Below, piece after piece: positions 29,920 through 38,472 of a DNA stretch of 54,660 nucleotides. The stretch comes from Leptospira sp. (GTDB lineage: Bacteria; Spirochaetota; Leptospiria; Leptospirales; Leptospiraceae): NCBI GenBank assembly GCA_002786225.1, contig PEQN01000019.1, positions 1-54,660 of the forward strand, read 5' to 3'. Position 1 is the stretch's first letter. Each line of letters starts with the position of its first letter. The notes beneath the pieces are model-generated. The model was given only the letters and a program-made list of their open reading frames with translations. It was not told the origin of the DNA and did not search any database. The position numbers and the translations under genes were made by a program.

Positions 29920-30531
29920 ATGGAAAACAAAGCTCTTTTAGACGCAAAGCATGTAGTCTCGGTATTTCAGAAATCCGTTGTAGATTGGCACAAAGAAGAG
30001 AAGCCTTCAAAGAATCCTTACGATCAGCATACCATAGATTACACTCTTTACCAAAAAAACCAAGTTGATACTATACAATGGCATATTGAAGATGAAATCC
30101 GACGCCCTGATATTGCCTTAGAAGAAGTTGTTGCCTTAAAGCGTAAGATTGATGCCTTAAACCAAGATAGAACGGATACTGTTGAGAAATTGGATGATTT
30201 TGTTGGCAACTTAATCAAAGATGTACGAGTTCAACCCAATGCTCGTTTGAATTCAGAATCACCAGCATGGTTGATGGATCGTATGTCCATACTTGAATTA
30301 AAGATCTATCATATGGAAGAACAGGTTGCAAGACAAGATGCAAGCAAAGAACATATTCAGAATTGTCAAAATAAACTGAATATTTTAACCGAACAACGAG
30401 AAGATTTAATAGCCTGCTTAGATGAATTGATAGATGATTATACAAAAGGAATACGTCGATTTAAAGTATATAGGCAGATGAAAATGTACAACGACAAGAA
30501 TTTAAATCCTTCTTTGTATAAAAATAAATAA
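29920..30531 (+). CDS. DUF4254 protein upstream of GT9
   Basis: 203 residues, mostly charged helices with no signal peptide. Features match the DUF4254 family as remembered: an N-terminal HxxTIDYTLYQKNQVDTIQWHIEDEIRRPD and a central LMDRMSILELKIYHMEE. In Bacteroidetes and Leptospira such genes sit next to heptosyltransferase-like GT9 genes, and here the stop codon abuts the GT9 ATG. The biochemical role is unknown; helping the neighbouring transferase is inference from context. Confidence 0.82.
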   Translation: MENKALLDAKHVVSVFQKSVVDWHKEEKPSKNPYDQHTIDYTLYQKNQVDTIQWHIEDEIRRPDIALEEVVALKRKIDALNQDRTDTVEKLDDFVGNLIKDVRVQPNARLNSESPAWLMDRMSILELKIYHMEEQVARQDASKEHIQNCQNKLNILTEQREDLIACLDELIDDYTKGIRRFKVYRQMKMYNDKNLNPSLYKNK

Positions 30532-31587
30532 ATGAATTTATTAGTTATGCGATTTTCAGCCATGGGTGATGTTGCTCTTATGACACCCGCCCTTGTTGCC
30601 ATTGCAGCAGCTTATCCCAATGTTCAAATTACAGTTGTTACAAGAGGGAACTTTGCTCCATTTTTTTATAATATACCCAATGTGAATGTTCTAGGAATTA
30701 ATTTAAAAAAATACAAAGGTATACTTGGTCTATATAATTTATTCCATGAATTAAATGTGCTTGGTCCTTATCATTCGATTCTAGATCTACACTCAAGTAT
30801 GAGATCCAGGATGATTTCTTTATTTTTTCGTTTAAAAGGAGTTAAAGTATTTAAAATCATTAAAGGTCGTAGAGAAAAGTTACAACAAGTTCGTAGATTT
30901 CGTAAGAAATTGCAACCTCTTCCCCACACTTTGGATCGCTACCTAAATGTTTTTAGAAAGGCAGGATTTGAAGCTCCCATTCGTAAGGGCCCTTGGATCA
31001 ATGTGGATGGCCTTGCGAAAATCTATGCAAAAGAATACTTTCAATCAATCAAACTACCGAAGAAGGAAGGAATGTGGATAGGCTTCGCTCCATTTGCTGG
31101 TCACAAACTGAAAGAGTGGCCGCTTCATAAATCTGAAAAATTGATTCCTATGATACTCGAAGAATTTCCAGATTCAAAAATATTTCTCTTTGGTTCCAAG
31201 GAGGAAGCTCCTATTTTGCAAGCACTTAGAAGGGCTGATGAAAGAGTCTTTTTAGTTACAGGTGGCAAATTAGGAATTCGAGGTGAACTAGGAATAATGG
31301 AGAAGATGAACCTTATGATAGGAATGGATTCATCTAACGTGCATATAGCGGCATTGATGAAAAAGCCAGTGATTGGATTATATGGAACAACTCATCCCTA
31401 TTCAGGCTTTGGTCCTTTTGCCCAAGAGGACACAGGTGTCTTACAAGTGGATCTGCCTTGTCGTCCTTGTTCCATTTACGGAAATACTACATGCTTTCGT
31501 AAAGATTTTGCCTGCATGGAGATGATCAATCCCCAAGATGTAATTCGTAGAATCAAAATCATATTGAACTTAAATACAACCTGGTAA
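30532..31587 (+). CDS. Glycosyltransferase family 9 (heptosyltransferase-like)
   Basis: 351 residues. N-terminal LLVMRFSAMGDVALMTPAL is the hallmark acceptor-side loop of WaaC/WaaF-type enzymes, followed by ILDLHSSMRSR. The C-terminal donor domain has IGFAPFAGHKLKEWP, SKIFLFGSKEE, and MIGMDSSNVHIAALMKKPVIGLYG. A CxxC (LPCRPCSIYG) and two further Cys near the C-terminus are common in this family. It is expected to add a heptose or other sugar to lipopolysaccharide core on the cytosolic face. Starts on the base after the DUF4254 stop. Confidence 0.92.
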   Translation: MNLLVMRFSAMGDVALMTPALVAIAAAYPNVQITVVTRGNFAPFFYNIPNVNVLGINLKKYKGILGLYNLFHELNVLGPYHSILDLHSSMRSRMISLFFRLKGVKVFKIIKGRREKLQQVRRFRKKLQPLPHTLDRYLNVFRKAGFEAPIRKGPWINVDGLAKIYAKEYFQSIKLPKKEGMWIGFAPFAGHKLKEWPLHKSEKLIPMILEEFPDSKIFLFGSKEEAPILQALRRADERVFLVTGGKLGIRGELGIMEKMNLMIGMDSSNVHIAALMKKPVIGLYGTTHPYSGFGPFAQEDTGVLQVDLPCRPCSIYGNTTCFRKDFACMEMINPQDVIRRIKIILNLNTTW

Positions 31588-31623
31588 ATTGAAAAGAACC
31601 ATTTTACATAAAATTTATCCAAA

Positions 31624-31652
31624 TTGAAATAGCAATTTTCTTGCTATTTCAA
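31624..31652 (+). terminator. 12-bp hairpin after GT9 gene
   Basis: TTGAAATAGCAA and TTGCTATTTCAA are perfect inverted repeats around a TTTTC loop, 36 bases after the GT9 stop and 52 before fumarase. No T-run follows, so termination efficiency is uncertain; it may instead stabilise the upstream 3' end or be an operator. Confidence 0.5.
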
Positions 31653-31704
31653 AAGAATATTTTACATTTATATATAAACATCAATAACAAAGAAAGAGAC
31701 TAAT

Positions 31705-33318
31705 ATGCCAGAATTTTTTTATAAAGATCCATTTACAAATGCTACCGAAGACAAAACAGAATATAGATTATTAACAAAGGATTTTGTATCCACTGTTGAG
31801 CTGGGTGGAAGAGAAATTCTTCAAATTGATCCTGAAGGCTTACGCCAATTAGCTGACCAAGCCATGGTAGATGTATCCTATTATCTGAGAACTGCTCATC
31901 TAGAGAAGGTTCGTGCTATCCTAGATGATCCCGAAGCAACGGATAATGATATATTCGTTGCCAAAGCCTTATTAAGGAATTCAGCCATTGCTGCTGAAGG
32001 TAAATTGCCTACCTGCCAAGATACTGGAACCGCTATAGTTGTTGGTAAAAAAGGGGAAAACGTTTTCACAGGTGTCAATGATGCAGAAGAGCTCTCTAAA
32101 GGTATCTTTAAAGCATACACAGAAAAAACTCTAAGATACTCGCAAGTTCTTCCCTTGAATATGTATGAAGAAGTAAATTCAGGTTCCAATCTTCCCGCAC
32201 AGATCGAACTTTATGCAACTCAAGGAAATAAATATGAATTTCTTTTTCTAGCAAAAGGTGGAGGTTCTGCGAATAAAACATTTCTTTTTCAGGAAACAAA
32301 GGCGTTGCTTAATCCAGCCTCTCTTGAAAAATTTATAACTGAAAAAATGAAATCCTTAGGCACAGCAGCCTGCCCTCCCTATCATATATCTGTTGTTATA
32401 GGAGGAACTTCAGCCGAGTTTAATTTAAAAACAGTAAAACTAGCTTCTACTGGTTATCTCGACAACTTGCCCACAACTGGGAACAAGGAAGGTATAGCTT
32501 TCCGTGATCTTGAATTGGAACAGAAAATGCTAGTCGCTGCCCAGAAGACGGGTATAGGTGCTCAGTTTGGTGGCAAATACCTTGCTCATGATCTAAAGAT
32601 CATTCGACTACCTCGTCATGGAGCTTCTTGTCCAGTTGGGATAGGTGTGAGTTGTAGTGCAGATCGTAACATCAAAGCAAAGATAACTAAGGATGGAATA
32701 TTCTTAGAAAAATTAGAATACAATCCAGCTAGATTTCTACCTCCAGAAGAGAAAGAAAAACTAAATGCTAATGTTGTAAAAATCAATATCAACCAACCTA
32801 TGGAAGAAATCTTAGCCATACTTACCAAATATCCTGTTAAAACAAGAGTTATGCTTACAGGACGATTGGTGGTTGCAAGAGACATTGCCCATGCTAAGCT
32901 AAAAGAATTACTGGATTCTGGAAAACCTCTTCCAGATTATTTCCGTAATCATCCTATTTATTATGCAGGTCCAGCCAAAACACCAGAAGGTATGCCTTCA
33001 GGTTCTTTTGGACCGACTACAGCTGGAAGAATGGATAGTTATGTTCCTCTATTCCAAGAAAAAGGCTTTTCATTGATTACCTTAGCAAAAGGAAACCGCT
33101 CCAAAATAGTCACAGAAAGTTGTAAGAAAAATGGTGGATTCTATCTTGGTTCGATAGGAGGTCCAGCAGCTTTACTTGCAAACGATAACATAAAAAAGGT
33201 GGAAGTTCTTGACTTTCCTGAATTGGGAATGGAAGCTATTTGGTCTATTGACGTGGAAGATTTTCCAGCTTTTATTGTTGTTGATGACAAAGGAAATGAT
33301 TTCTTTGAACAACTTTAA
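31705..33318 (+). CDS. fumA: Class I fumarate hydratase ([4Fe-4S])
   Basis: 537 residues. Interconverts fumarate and malate in the TCA cycle. It has the fused alpha+beta layout: N-terminal half with [21 protein letters not shown], and [12 protein letters not shown], then [15 protein letters not shown]-terminal half with [22 protein letters not shown] and [11 protein letters not shown]. The three cluster cysteines fit TCQDTG, CPPYH and the SCPVG region. The length matches class I dimeric enzymes (~540) rather than class II FumC. Its 3' end overlaps the opposing TetR stop by four bases. Confidence 0.95.
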   Translation: MPEFFYKDPFTNATEDKTEYRLLTKDFVSTVELGGREILQIDPEGLRQLADQAMVDVSYYLRTAHLEKVRAILDDPEATDNDIFVAKALLRNSAIAAEGKLPTCQDTGTAIVVGKKGENVFTGVNDAEELSKGIFKAYTEKTLRYSQVLPLNMYEEVNSGSNLPAQIELYATQGNKYEFLFLAKGGGSANKTFLFQETKALLNPASLEKFITEKMKSLGTAACPPYHISVVIGGTSAEFNLKTVKLASTGYLDNLPTTGNKEGIAFRDLELEQKMLVAAQKTGIGAQFGGKYLAHDLKIIRLPRHGASCPVGIGVSCSADRNIKAKITKDGIFLEKLEYNPARFLPPEEKEKLNANVVKININQPMEEILAILTKYPVKTRVMLTGRLVVARDIAHAKLKELLDSGKPLPDYFRNHPIYYAGPAKTPEGMPSGSFGPTTAGRMDSYVPLFQEKGFSLITLAKGNRSKIVTESCKKNGGFYLGSIGGPAALLANDNIKKVEVLDFPELGMEAIWSIDVEDFPAFIVVDDKGNDFFEQL

Positions 33319-33899
33319 GTTTTGGGATAAGAGGATAGTAAATTTATTGCAATCTTAGATACAGTCCTTAATGGAACTATTGATTTTTGTAATTTTGCCA
33401 ACAATAATGCCCCCTCCCAAAGAGAAAACAAACTGGTTGATAATTCCTTTGCAGACTTTCTTGAATAGCCATAAGAAACAAAGAATTCTATAAAACCTTG
33501 AATCCAAGAATTGTAAATTTCTTTGCAAACATGTTGAACTACTGACTCAGAGTTAAATGATTCTAATGCGCTAATAACTATAGGGCATCCTTTTTTAAAA
33601 TTGCTTGCTACAACTCTGTTTTCCAAATTTTGAAATATCTTTATTGTAGCCTCTGTTGGTGATTTAGAGTTAAGAAGTATATGTTCAAACATTTTTGCAA
33701 ATTCCTTCCCTGAATGCTCTAAGGCTAAACTTGCAAGCTCATCTTTTCCACCTGGAAAATGGAAGTAAAGTGACCCTTTGGGAACATCAGCCAGAGAAAT
33801 TATTTCATTTAAGCCTGTTGCTAAAAATCCATTTTCTTCTAAAGCATCAGCAGTCGCTTCAATTATTTTCTGTTTGGTTAAATTGCCTTTGTTTCCCAT
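33315..33899 (-). CDS. TetR-family regulator, LmrA/YxaF-like
   Basis: 194 residues from ATG 33899; the frame is open to 34055 but those residues are hydrophobic, lie inside the divergent gene, and do not fit the family. The helix-turn-helix region [35 protein letters not shown] closely resembles Bacillus LmrA/YxaF as remembered (GLNQII, KGSLYYHFPGGKEQLA). The ligand domain has [12 protein letters not shown] palindrome in the 78-base divergent region is its likely operator, so it should repress itself and the hydrolase gene. Confidence 0.9.
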   Translation of the reverse strand: MGNKGNLTKQKIIEATADALEENGFLATGLNEIISLADVPKGSLYFHFPGGKDELASLALEHSGKEFAKMFEHILLNSKSPTEATIKIFQNLENRVVASNFKKGCPIVISALESFNSESVVQHVCKEIYNSWIQGFIEFFVSYGYSRKSAKELSTSLFSLWEGALLLAKLQKSIVPLRTVSKIAINLLSSYPKT

Positions 33900-33920
33900 A
33901 ATCCAATAATTAATAAATAT

Positions 33921-33934
33921 ATAGACTGGTCTAT
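33921..33934. promoter_or_regulatory. Palindromic operator between TetR and hydrolase genes
   Basis: ATAGAC-TG-GTCTAT, a 6-bp perfect inverted repeat in the divergent intergenic region, 22 bases from the tetR ATG and 44 from the hydrolase ATG. A TTGACA hexamer follows at 33943-33948. The minus-strand core TAGACCAGTCTA resembles the LmrA/YxaF box of Bacillus subtilis as remembered, which agrees with the type of regulator. Binding is inferred. Confidence 0.65.
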
Positions 33935-33977
33935 TATTATTCTTGACAAAAACAAGTAAAATATATTTCATCAAATT

Positions 33978-34856
33978 ATGAATCAAGAAGTTAAAAATTG
34001 GAAAGACAAAGGAAACTTTTATCAAAAAGGAAACTATAAGACTTTTTACTTTCAAGAAGGAAAAGGTGACAATCTCTTACTTTTACATGGATACCCTTAT
34101 AATTCTTTTGAATGGAATGAAATCATACCTGAACTTACGAAAAAGTATAGGCTAACCGTTTTGGATTTATTGGGACTTGGCTTCTCCGATAAACCCCAAA
34201 ATCATAAATATTCTTTCGAGTCTCAATGCGAAATTATTGATTCTCTACTGACTGAATTAGGAATACATGAAACGCATATTTTTTCTCATGATTTGGGTGT
34301 AAGTGTGGTCCAAGAGTTACTGGCAAGAGAAAAGGAATCCAAAAATTCTTTCAAGATACTCTCCTCTGCCTTCATGAATGGAGGTTTGTTTATTGATGTC
34401 TACAAACCAAGGTTTATTCAAAGATTATTATCCCAGACCCCTAGTTTTATTGGAAAACTGCTTACGAGATTCATTTCCAAAAAAGCAATTGAAAAGTCGG
34501 TCTTAGAAGTATTTGGACCAAACACTAAACCTAGCCAGGAATTTTTAGATAAGCAATGGGAAATTTTAAATTACAACCAAGGCTTACAAATTGCTCACTT
34601 AATTGGCAAAATGGTTTTTGATAAAAAATACTATCAGGATCGATGGATTCAAGCCATGCAAGAAACAAGTATAGCTTTGGTCTATATCTGCGGGCCAGCC
34701 GATCCAAATTCGGGTCTCCATATGGCAAAGAGGTACCAAGAACTTATCCCAAATCCCAATGTAATTTTATTAAGCAAAAACATTGGTCATTGGCCTCAAG
34801 TAGAAGCACCTAAGGAAGTCCTAATAGCTTATGGAGATTTTAGAAGTAAACTTTAA
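33978..34856 (+). CDS. Alpha/beta-hydrolase with Asp nucleophile (epoxide hydrolase/dehalogenase type)
   Basis: 292 residues. The core is LLLLHGYPYNSFEW (oxyanion HGxP), LDLLGLGFSDKP, elbow IFSHDLGVSV, and IGHWPQVEAP for the His. The nucleophile position holds Asp105 (SHDLG), as in epoxide hydrolases and haloalkane or fluoroacetate dehalogenases, not Ser. Substrate unknown. Divergent from an LmrA-like TetR gene with an operator between, so it is probably induced by a small ligand, perhaps its own substrate or a toxic electrophile (inference). Confidence 0.87.
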   Translation: MNQEVKNWKDKGNFYQKGNYKTFYFQEGKGDNLLLLHGYPYNSFEWNEIIPELTKKYRLTVLDLLGLGFSDKPQNHKYSFESQCEIIDSLLTELGIHETHIFSHDLGVSVVQELLAREKESKNSFKILSSAFMNGGLFIDVYKPRFIQRLLSQTPSFIGKLLTRFISKKAIEKSVLEVFGPNTKPSQEFLDKQWEILNYNQGLQIAHLIGKMVFDKKYYQDRWIQAMQETSIALVYICGPADPNSGLHMAKRYQELIPNPNVILLSKNIGHWPQVEAPKEVLIAYGDFRSKL

Positions 34857-34865
34857 GAGATAAAC

Positions 34866-36260
34866 TTAATCCTTCTTATCCCAATCGGTAAATCTTTTGA
34901 TATCAGTAAATTCATTAAAACCTTTTGCAAGATCATCCATATTGGGAAGGTTGGGAATTCCAGGAATCTCCGGGAAGTCTGGCATCATAGAAAGCATCAT
35001 ATTCATGAGAGTATTCTTTTTCGCCTTGTCCGTCTGACTTGCGACTGATTTGTAAACTTCTTCCATTGCATCCACACAGCGACTCATTTCATGGTGAGAT
35101 GCAATTTCTATAGAAGCCTTAGAAAACTCTTTGTATTTAACTGGATCGGAAAGCAATTGTATTGTCTTCTCCGCAATTTCATCAGCCGCAAAAGGCTCAG
35201 CGATATAACCATTCTTATTATCATGAATCAATTCAGGAATAGCATAAGAATCAACACCTACAGCAGGTAGACCGCATGCAATAGATTCCAAAATTACTAA
35301 ACCTTGTGTCTCCATAGTGGATGCCGTCATAAAAGCATCATATAATGGATAATGATTGTGGAGCTCTGTATTAGGAAGAAAACCTGTGAAGATTACTTTT
35401 TCAGCAATTCCCAAATTCTCTGCTTGCTTCTTTAAGGATGGTATAGCAGGTCCGTCTCCTATAATTGTCAATGTTGCTTTGGGGATTTTTTCTTGAATTA
35501 GACTAAAAGACTTAATAATCACATCACAATTCTTCTCATAGGAAATTCTTCCTACATGCAAAAGTTTCGGAGAATCAGTATTTAAAGTTTTAATTTCACC
35601 TTTGAAGCGCTTCAAGTCCATTCCATTTGAAACTACTGTAATTGGTTTTTTAAGTCCAAATTCTAATAATTGTTTTTTTAATAGATGCGAAGGTGATATA
35701 ACTAGGTCACAACGATCATAGAGATTGTTACAAATCTTTAAAATTATTTTTTTTCTTATATTAAACTTATCTGATTTTTCAACTTTTTCTAAATCTTTAA
35801 CTGTCAATTTTTTATTAAACTTATTCACTCGTGAAAATAATTTATCCAACTTGAATAAGCGATAAAAGCTTACATACATATCTTGCTCAGACATTAAAGT
35901 ATGATATGTTCCAATGGTAGGAATGCCATATTTTTCTGTAGCGTTCACGCCGTATTGTCCAAGTAAACCTGGTGTATGAATATGAACTAAATCCGGTTTA
36001 AACTCTCGTATGATTCGTTTGATCTTCTGAGGTGAAGGAAGAACTACTTTGATATCAGGGTAACTGGGAAGATAGCCGCTGCGAAACCTTTCAACATGAA
36101 TGTGATCGCCCATTCTATCGAAATCGCCTTCGCCATATTTTGGAGAACAAATGAGAAACTCATGGCCTCTTTGGACTAAAAGTTCTGAAAAATTTCGAAT
36201 TGAAATGGCAACGCCATCAATCTTAGGAAGAAATGTATCTGTAAAATAAAGTACTCTCAA
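34866..36260 (-). CDS. Glycosyltransferase family 4
   Basis: 464 residues of GT-B fold. N-terminal [20 protein letters not shown] and [14 protein letters not shown], then the donor domain [32 protein letters not shown] and the E-x7-E-like [19 protein letters not shown]. The pattern resembles diacylglycerol glucosyltransferases and mannosyltransferases of the PimB type. An insert (~150-190) is Lys-rich. The last ~50 residues form an unusual Met/Pro-rich tail ([20 protein letters not shown]) that may contact the membrane. It probably makes glycolipid or polysaccharide; 10 bases from the convergent hydrolase end. Confidence 0.88.
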   Translation of the reverse strand: MRVLYFTDTFLPKIDGVAISIRNFSELLVQRGHEFLICSPKYGEGDFDRMGDHIHVERFRSGYLPSYPDIKVVLPSPQKIKRIIREFKPDLVHIHTPGLLGQYGVNATEKYGIPTIGTYHTLMSEQDMYVSFYRLFKLDKLFSRVNKFNKKLTVKDLEKVEKSDKFNIRKKIILKICNNLYDRCDLVISPSHLLKKQLLEFGLKKPITVVSNGMDLKRFKGEIKTLNTDSPKLLHVGRISYEKNCDVIIKSFSLIQEKIPKATLTIIGDGPAIPSLKKQAENLGIAEKVIFTGFLPNTELHNHYPLYDAFMTASTMETQGLVILESIACGLPAVGVDSYAIPELIHDNKNGYIAEPFAADEIAEKTIQLLSDPVKYKEFSKASIEIASHHEMSRCVDAMEEVYKSVASQTDKAKKNTLMNMMLSMMPDFPEIPGIPNLPNMDDLAKGFNEFTDIKRFTDWDKKD

Positions 36261-36318
36261 ATTGGTTTCCCTCTTGCAATTCTAAACTAGACTCTTAGAT
36301 TGGAGAGGCAAGAATAAA

Positions 36319-37629
36319 ATGACAGCACGTAAGTTTTTCCTATCTTTTCTATCTATATCTATTATCTCCTGCGCAGTTTCCGTATCCATCAGCCAGGGAT
36401 TTTTAGTTTTGTCCTTCCTAGTTCTGATTTTCTCACCTAAAGAAAAATGGGAAATCAATAGAATTTTCTTAATCTCATTATTATTTTGGTTAGGTGAATT
36501 TTTTATTTTTATCATTCATTTTTCATTTTCGAATTTTGATTTAAGCTATTTAAAAATTGCATTGAATGCAGAATTAAAAGACTTCTTTTTATATTTAGCA
36601 TTTATTTGTATGATGAATTTGAAAAAATCAGAATTACCTCAAATGAGGCAATCTATTCATGCTTTTGCTTTTATGCTTATCATTACAGGATTTATTTCGA
36701 TATTTTCTGAATTTAGATTGGGTTGGTTGATCGCTAGTATTTCTCGTACTATGACTTCTTGGGCTTACCAACACAATTACTTTCGCTTAGGAATCTTTTC
36801 TATCAATTTACCTATTGGTTTAATGAATACTCATCTAACATATGGTGGATTATTGATGTTTGTTTATCCTTGGATTTTCTTCCAAGGATTTCAGGATCTT
36901 TTTTCCAAGAAAAGATTGATTACTAAATTACTGAGTATTTCCTTACTTATGATTGCCTCTATCGTCTTTGTTCTTAATAATGCAAGATCCGCTATGGGCG
37001 GAGCATTAGTATCAATAGCATTAGGTTTTCTCATCTGGTATTTTCGAGGAATGAAATTTCCCATCTCAAAACGAATCTTGTTTTCTGCCTTAGTCATTCT
37101 AGTTTTATTCGTATCCTTATTGAGTCTACCCTCTGAGCCAGCGAGAAGAATTCTTACACCTCTCTTAGGTGCAGATAAGCATACAGACTCAGGAAGAAGT
37201 TTCATTTGGAATTCAACATGGAGTTTGATTCAAAAACAACCTATATTAGGCATAGGACCTGGGAATTATTCCAAAGAAATTGAGGTGGCAAGAAAGAAAT
37301 TGTCCCTCAAATATGATGAGTTAGCTTTTTTTTATGAGACAACTCAAAGAGGGCATGCTCACAATGATTACTTGCATCTTTGGGTTACCTTTGGTTTTTT
37401 AATTTTATTCCTTTACTTGATTTTAGCTTATTTCTTAGTTCAAGCCCTTCTAGTATCCCAACTACCATTTATTGAACTAGCACTCTATTTAGGGCTTGGT
37501 GGATTTTTTGCCGCAGGACTCTTGCAATGCTATTTTCAAGATGATGAAGTTGTGATCTTTTTTTGGATGCTATTTGGCATGTTCACTCGGTCTAATCAAT
37601 TGAATCAATCTAATGAAGACATCGCCTAA
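36319..37629 (+). CDS. O-antigen ligase/polymerase family membrane protein
   Basis: 436 residues with about ten to twelve hydrophobic helices. The Wzy_C signature region is present: GRSFIWNSTWSLIQKQPILG, GIGPGNYSKE, and GHAHNDYLHLWVTFG, in which the HxH/N-D-x-LH segment is typical of WaaL-type ligases. It would join polymerised O-antigen or another glycan to a lipid carrier on the periplasmic face. It overlaps the following lipoprotein gene by 17 bases and is divergent from the GT4 gene. Confidence 0.88.
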   Translation: MTARKFFLSFLSISIISCAVSVSISQGFLVLSFLVLIFSPKEKWEINRIFLISLLFWLGEFFIFIIHFSFSNFDLSYLKIALNAELKDFFLYLAFICMMNLKKSELPQMRQSIHAFAFMLIITGFISIFSEFRLGWLIASISRTMTSWAYQHNYFRLGIFSINLPIGLMNTHLTYGGLLMFVYPWIFFQGFQDLFSKKRLITKLLSISLLMIASIVFVLNNARSAMGGALVSIALGFLIWYFRGMKFPISKRILFSALVILVLFVSLLSLPSEPARRILTPLLGADKHTDSGRSFIWNSTWSLIQKQPILGIGPGNYSKEIEVARKKLSLKYDELAFFYETTQRGHAHNDYLHLWVTFGFLILFLYLILAYFLVQALLVSQLPFIELALYLGLGGFFAAGLLQCYFQDDEVVIFFWMLFGMFTRSNQLNQSNEDIA

Positions 37630-38059
37630 TCTGAATTTTCTACAAGTTTACCAAGTTAAGACTTCCTTATTAATAAGGCAGTTCCTTCTATTTTTTTTCC
37701 TTTGCCTTAACTGCACCAATGAAATGAATTCTAGTTTTAGTAGTGATGATACCATCCAAGAAGGTAAGGCAAGACCTGAGTTATTTACAATAGCCTTTCT
37801 AAGATGCATCGAAACAGGTGGAAGTTCTACAAAAGCATTAGAAGTTTATGTAATTGTTGATAAGCTTTTCTCAAAGTCAGCAGGTTCCCAGTCCCAAAGA
37901 GATAGCATTACTTATAAGAAAACAGATTTTGAGAACTGTAGAAACAATTTACTTATTTATCCAATCAAGGAATGTGACTTTAAGCCTTTTGACATAGCGA
38001 ATTTTATCTCTGATAAAGCATTATGTAATTTAGAACCAACAAGCTTTTTCCAATTCTAG
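37613..38059 (+). CDS. Small lipoprotein of unknown function
   Basis: 148 residues. After an N-terminal ~20-residue polar stretch comes a hydrophobic segment ending in LCLNC (Cys ~34), a plausible lipobox; an internal start closer to the hydrophobic core may be the real one. The mature part has no known domain and several Cys (RCIETGG, ENCRNN, ECDFKP, LCNLEP), perhaps disulphide-bonded. Its 17-base overlap with the O-antigen ligase gene suggests co-translation. Confidence 0.7.
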   Translation: MKTSPNLNFLQVYQVKTSLLIRQFLLFFFLCLNCTNEMNSSFSSDDTIQEGKARPELFTIAFLRCIETGGSSTKALEVYVIVDKLFSKSAGSQSQRDSITYKKTDFENCRNNLLIYPIKECDFKPFDIANFISDKALCNLEPTSFFQF

Positions 38060-38103
38060 CTAATTCATAGCGAGTGATTAAAAGGAAGATAAGAAGAAAG
38101 TTT

Positions 38104-38415
38104 CTATTGAAAGACCCAGATTTCATCTAGTATAGTTCGAAATTTTTCCGTTGCCTTAGCAACTTTCGCAGGCGGAAATTTCTGGGAGTCAACCACCTTC
38201 ATCTGGATGAAACGAACTACATCTTGAATGAAGGCGATTTGTGCGGTTCTATGGCTATTCACAATTGCTTCCATATTCATTTTTCTTTTGCCCAATTCTG
38301 AAGCCAGTCCATCAGCTATGAGTTTCATGGCTTCTTCGTTCTTCATTTCAAATTCGACTGTTATAACTTTGGAAGCTTCTTGGAGAATTTTTAGTTGTTT
38401 TTCATTGAATAGCAT
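38104..38415 (-). CDS. Hypothetical protein, paralogue of the one at 54325
   Basis: 103 residues, mostly helical, cytosolic, no known domain. It aligns by eye over its full length with the product at 54325: EKQ-x-KI near the start, EEAMKLIADGL against EDAKKILFEAI, EL...NM, a central FIQDVVRFI against FIRRVANDI, then KF...V and KF near the end. It may be DNA- or RNA-binding or a small regulator, but nothing shows this. It is monocistronic between two convergent or divergent neighbours. Confidence 0.7.
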   Translation of the reverse strand: MLFNEKQLKILQEASKVITVEFEMKNEEAMKLIADGLASELGKRKMNMEAIVNSHRTAQIAFIQDVVRFIQMKVVDSQKFPPAKVAKATEKFRTILDEIWVFQ

Positions 38416-38472
38416 TTTTAAAAACCAATGACAGAATCAATTTAAATCGAGATTTTGTCAAGAAAGGTAGTT

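Noticed and set aside
33900..34055. N-terminal extension of the LmrA-like TetR
   Set aside because: Hydrophobic residues unlike TetR N-termini; they would cover the operator and the divergent gene start.
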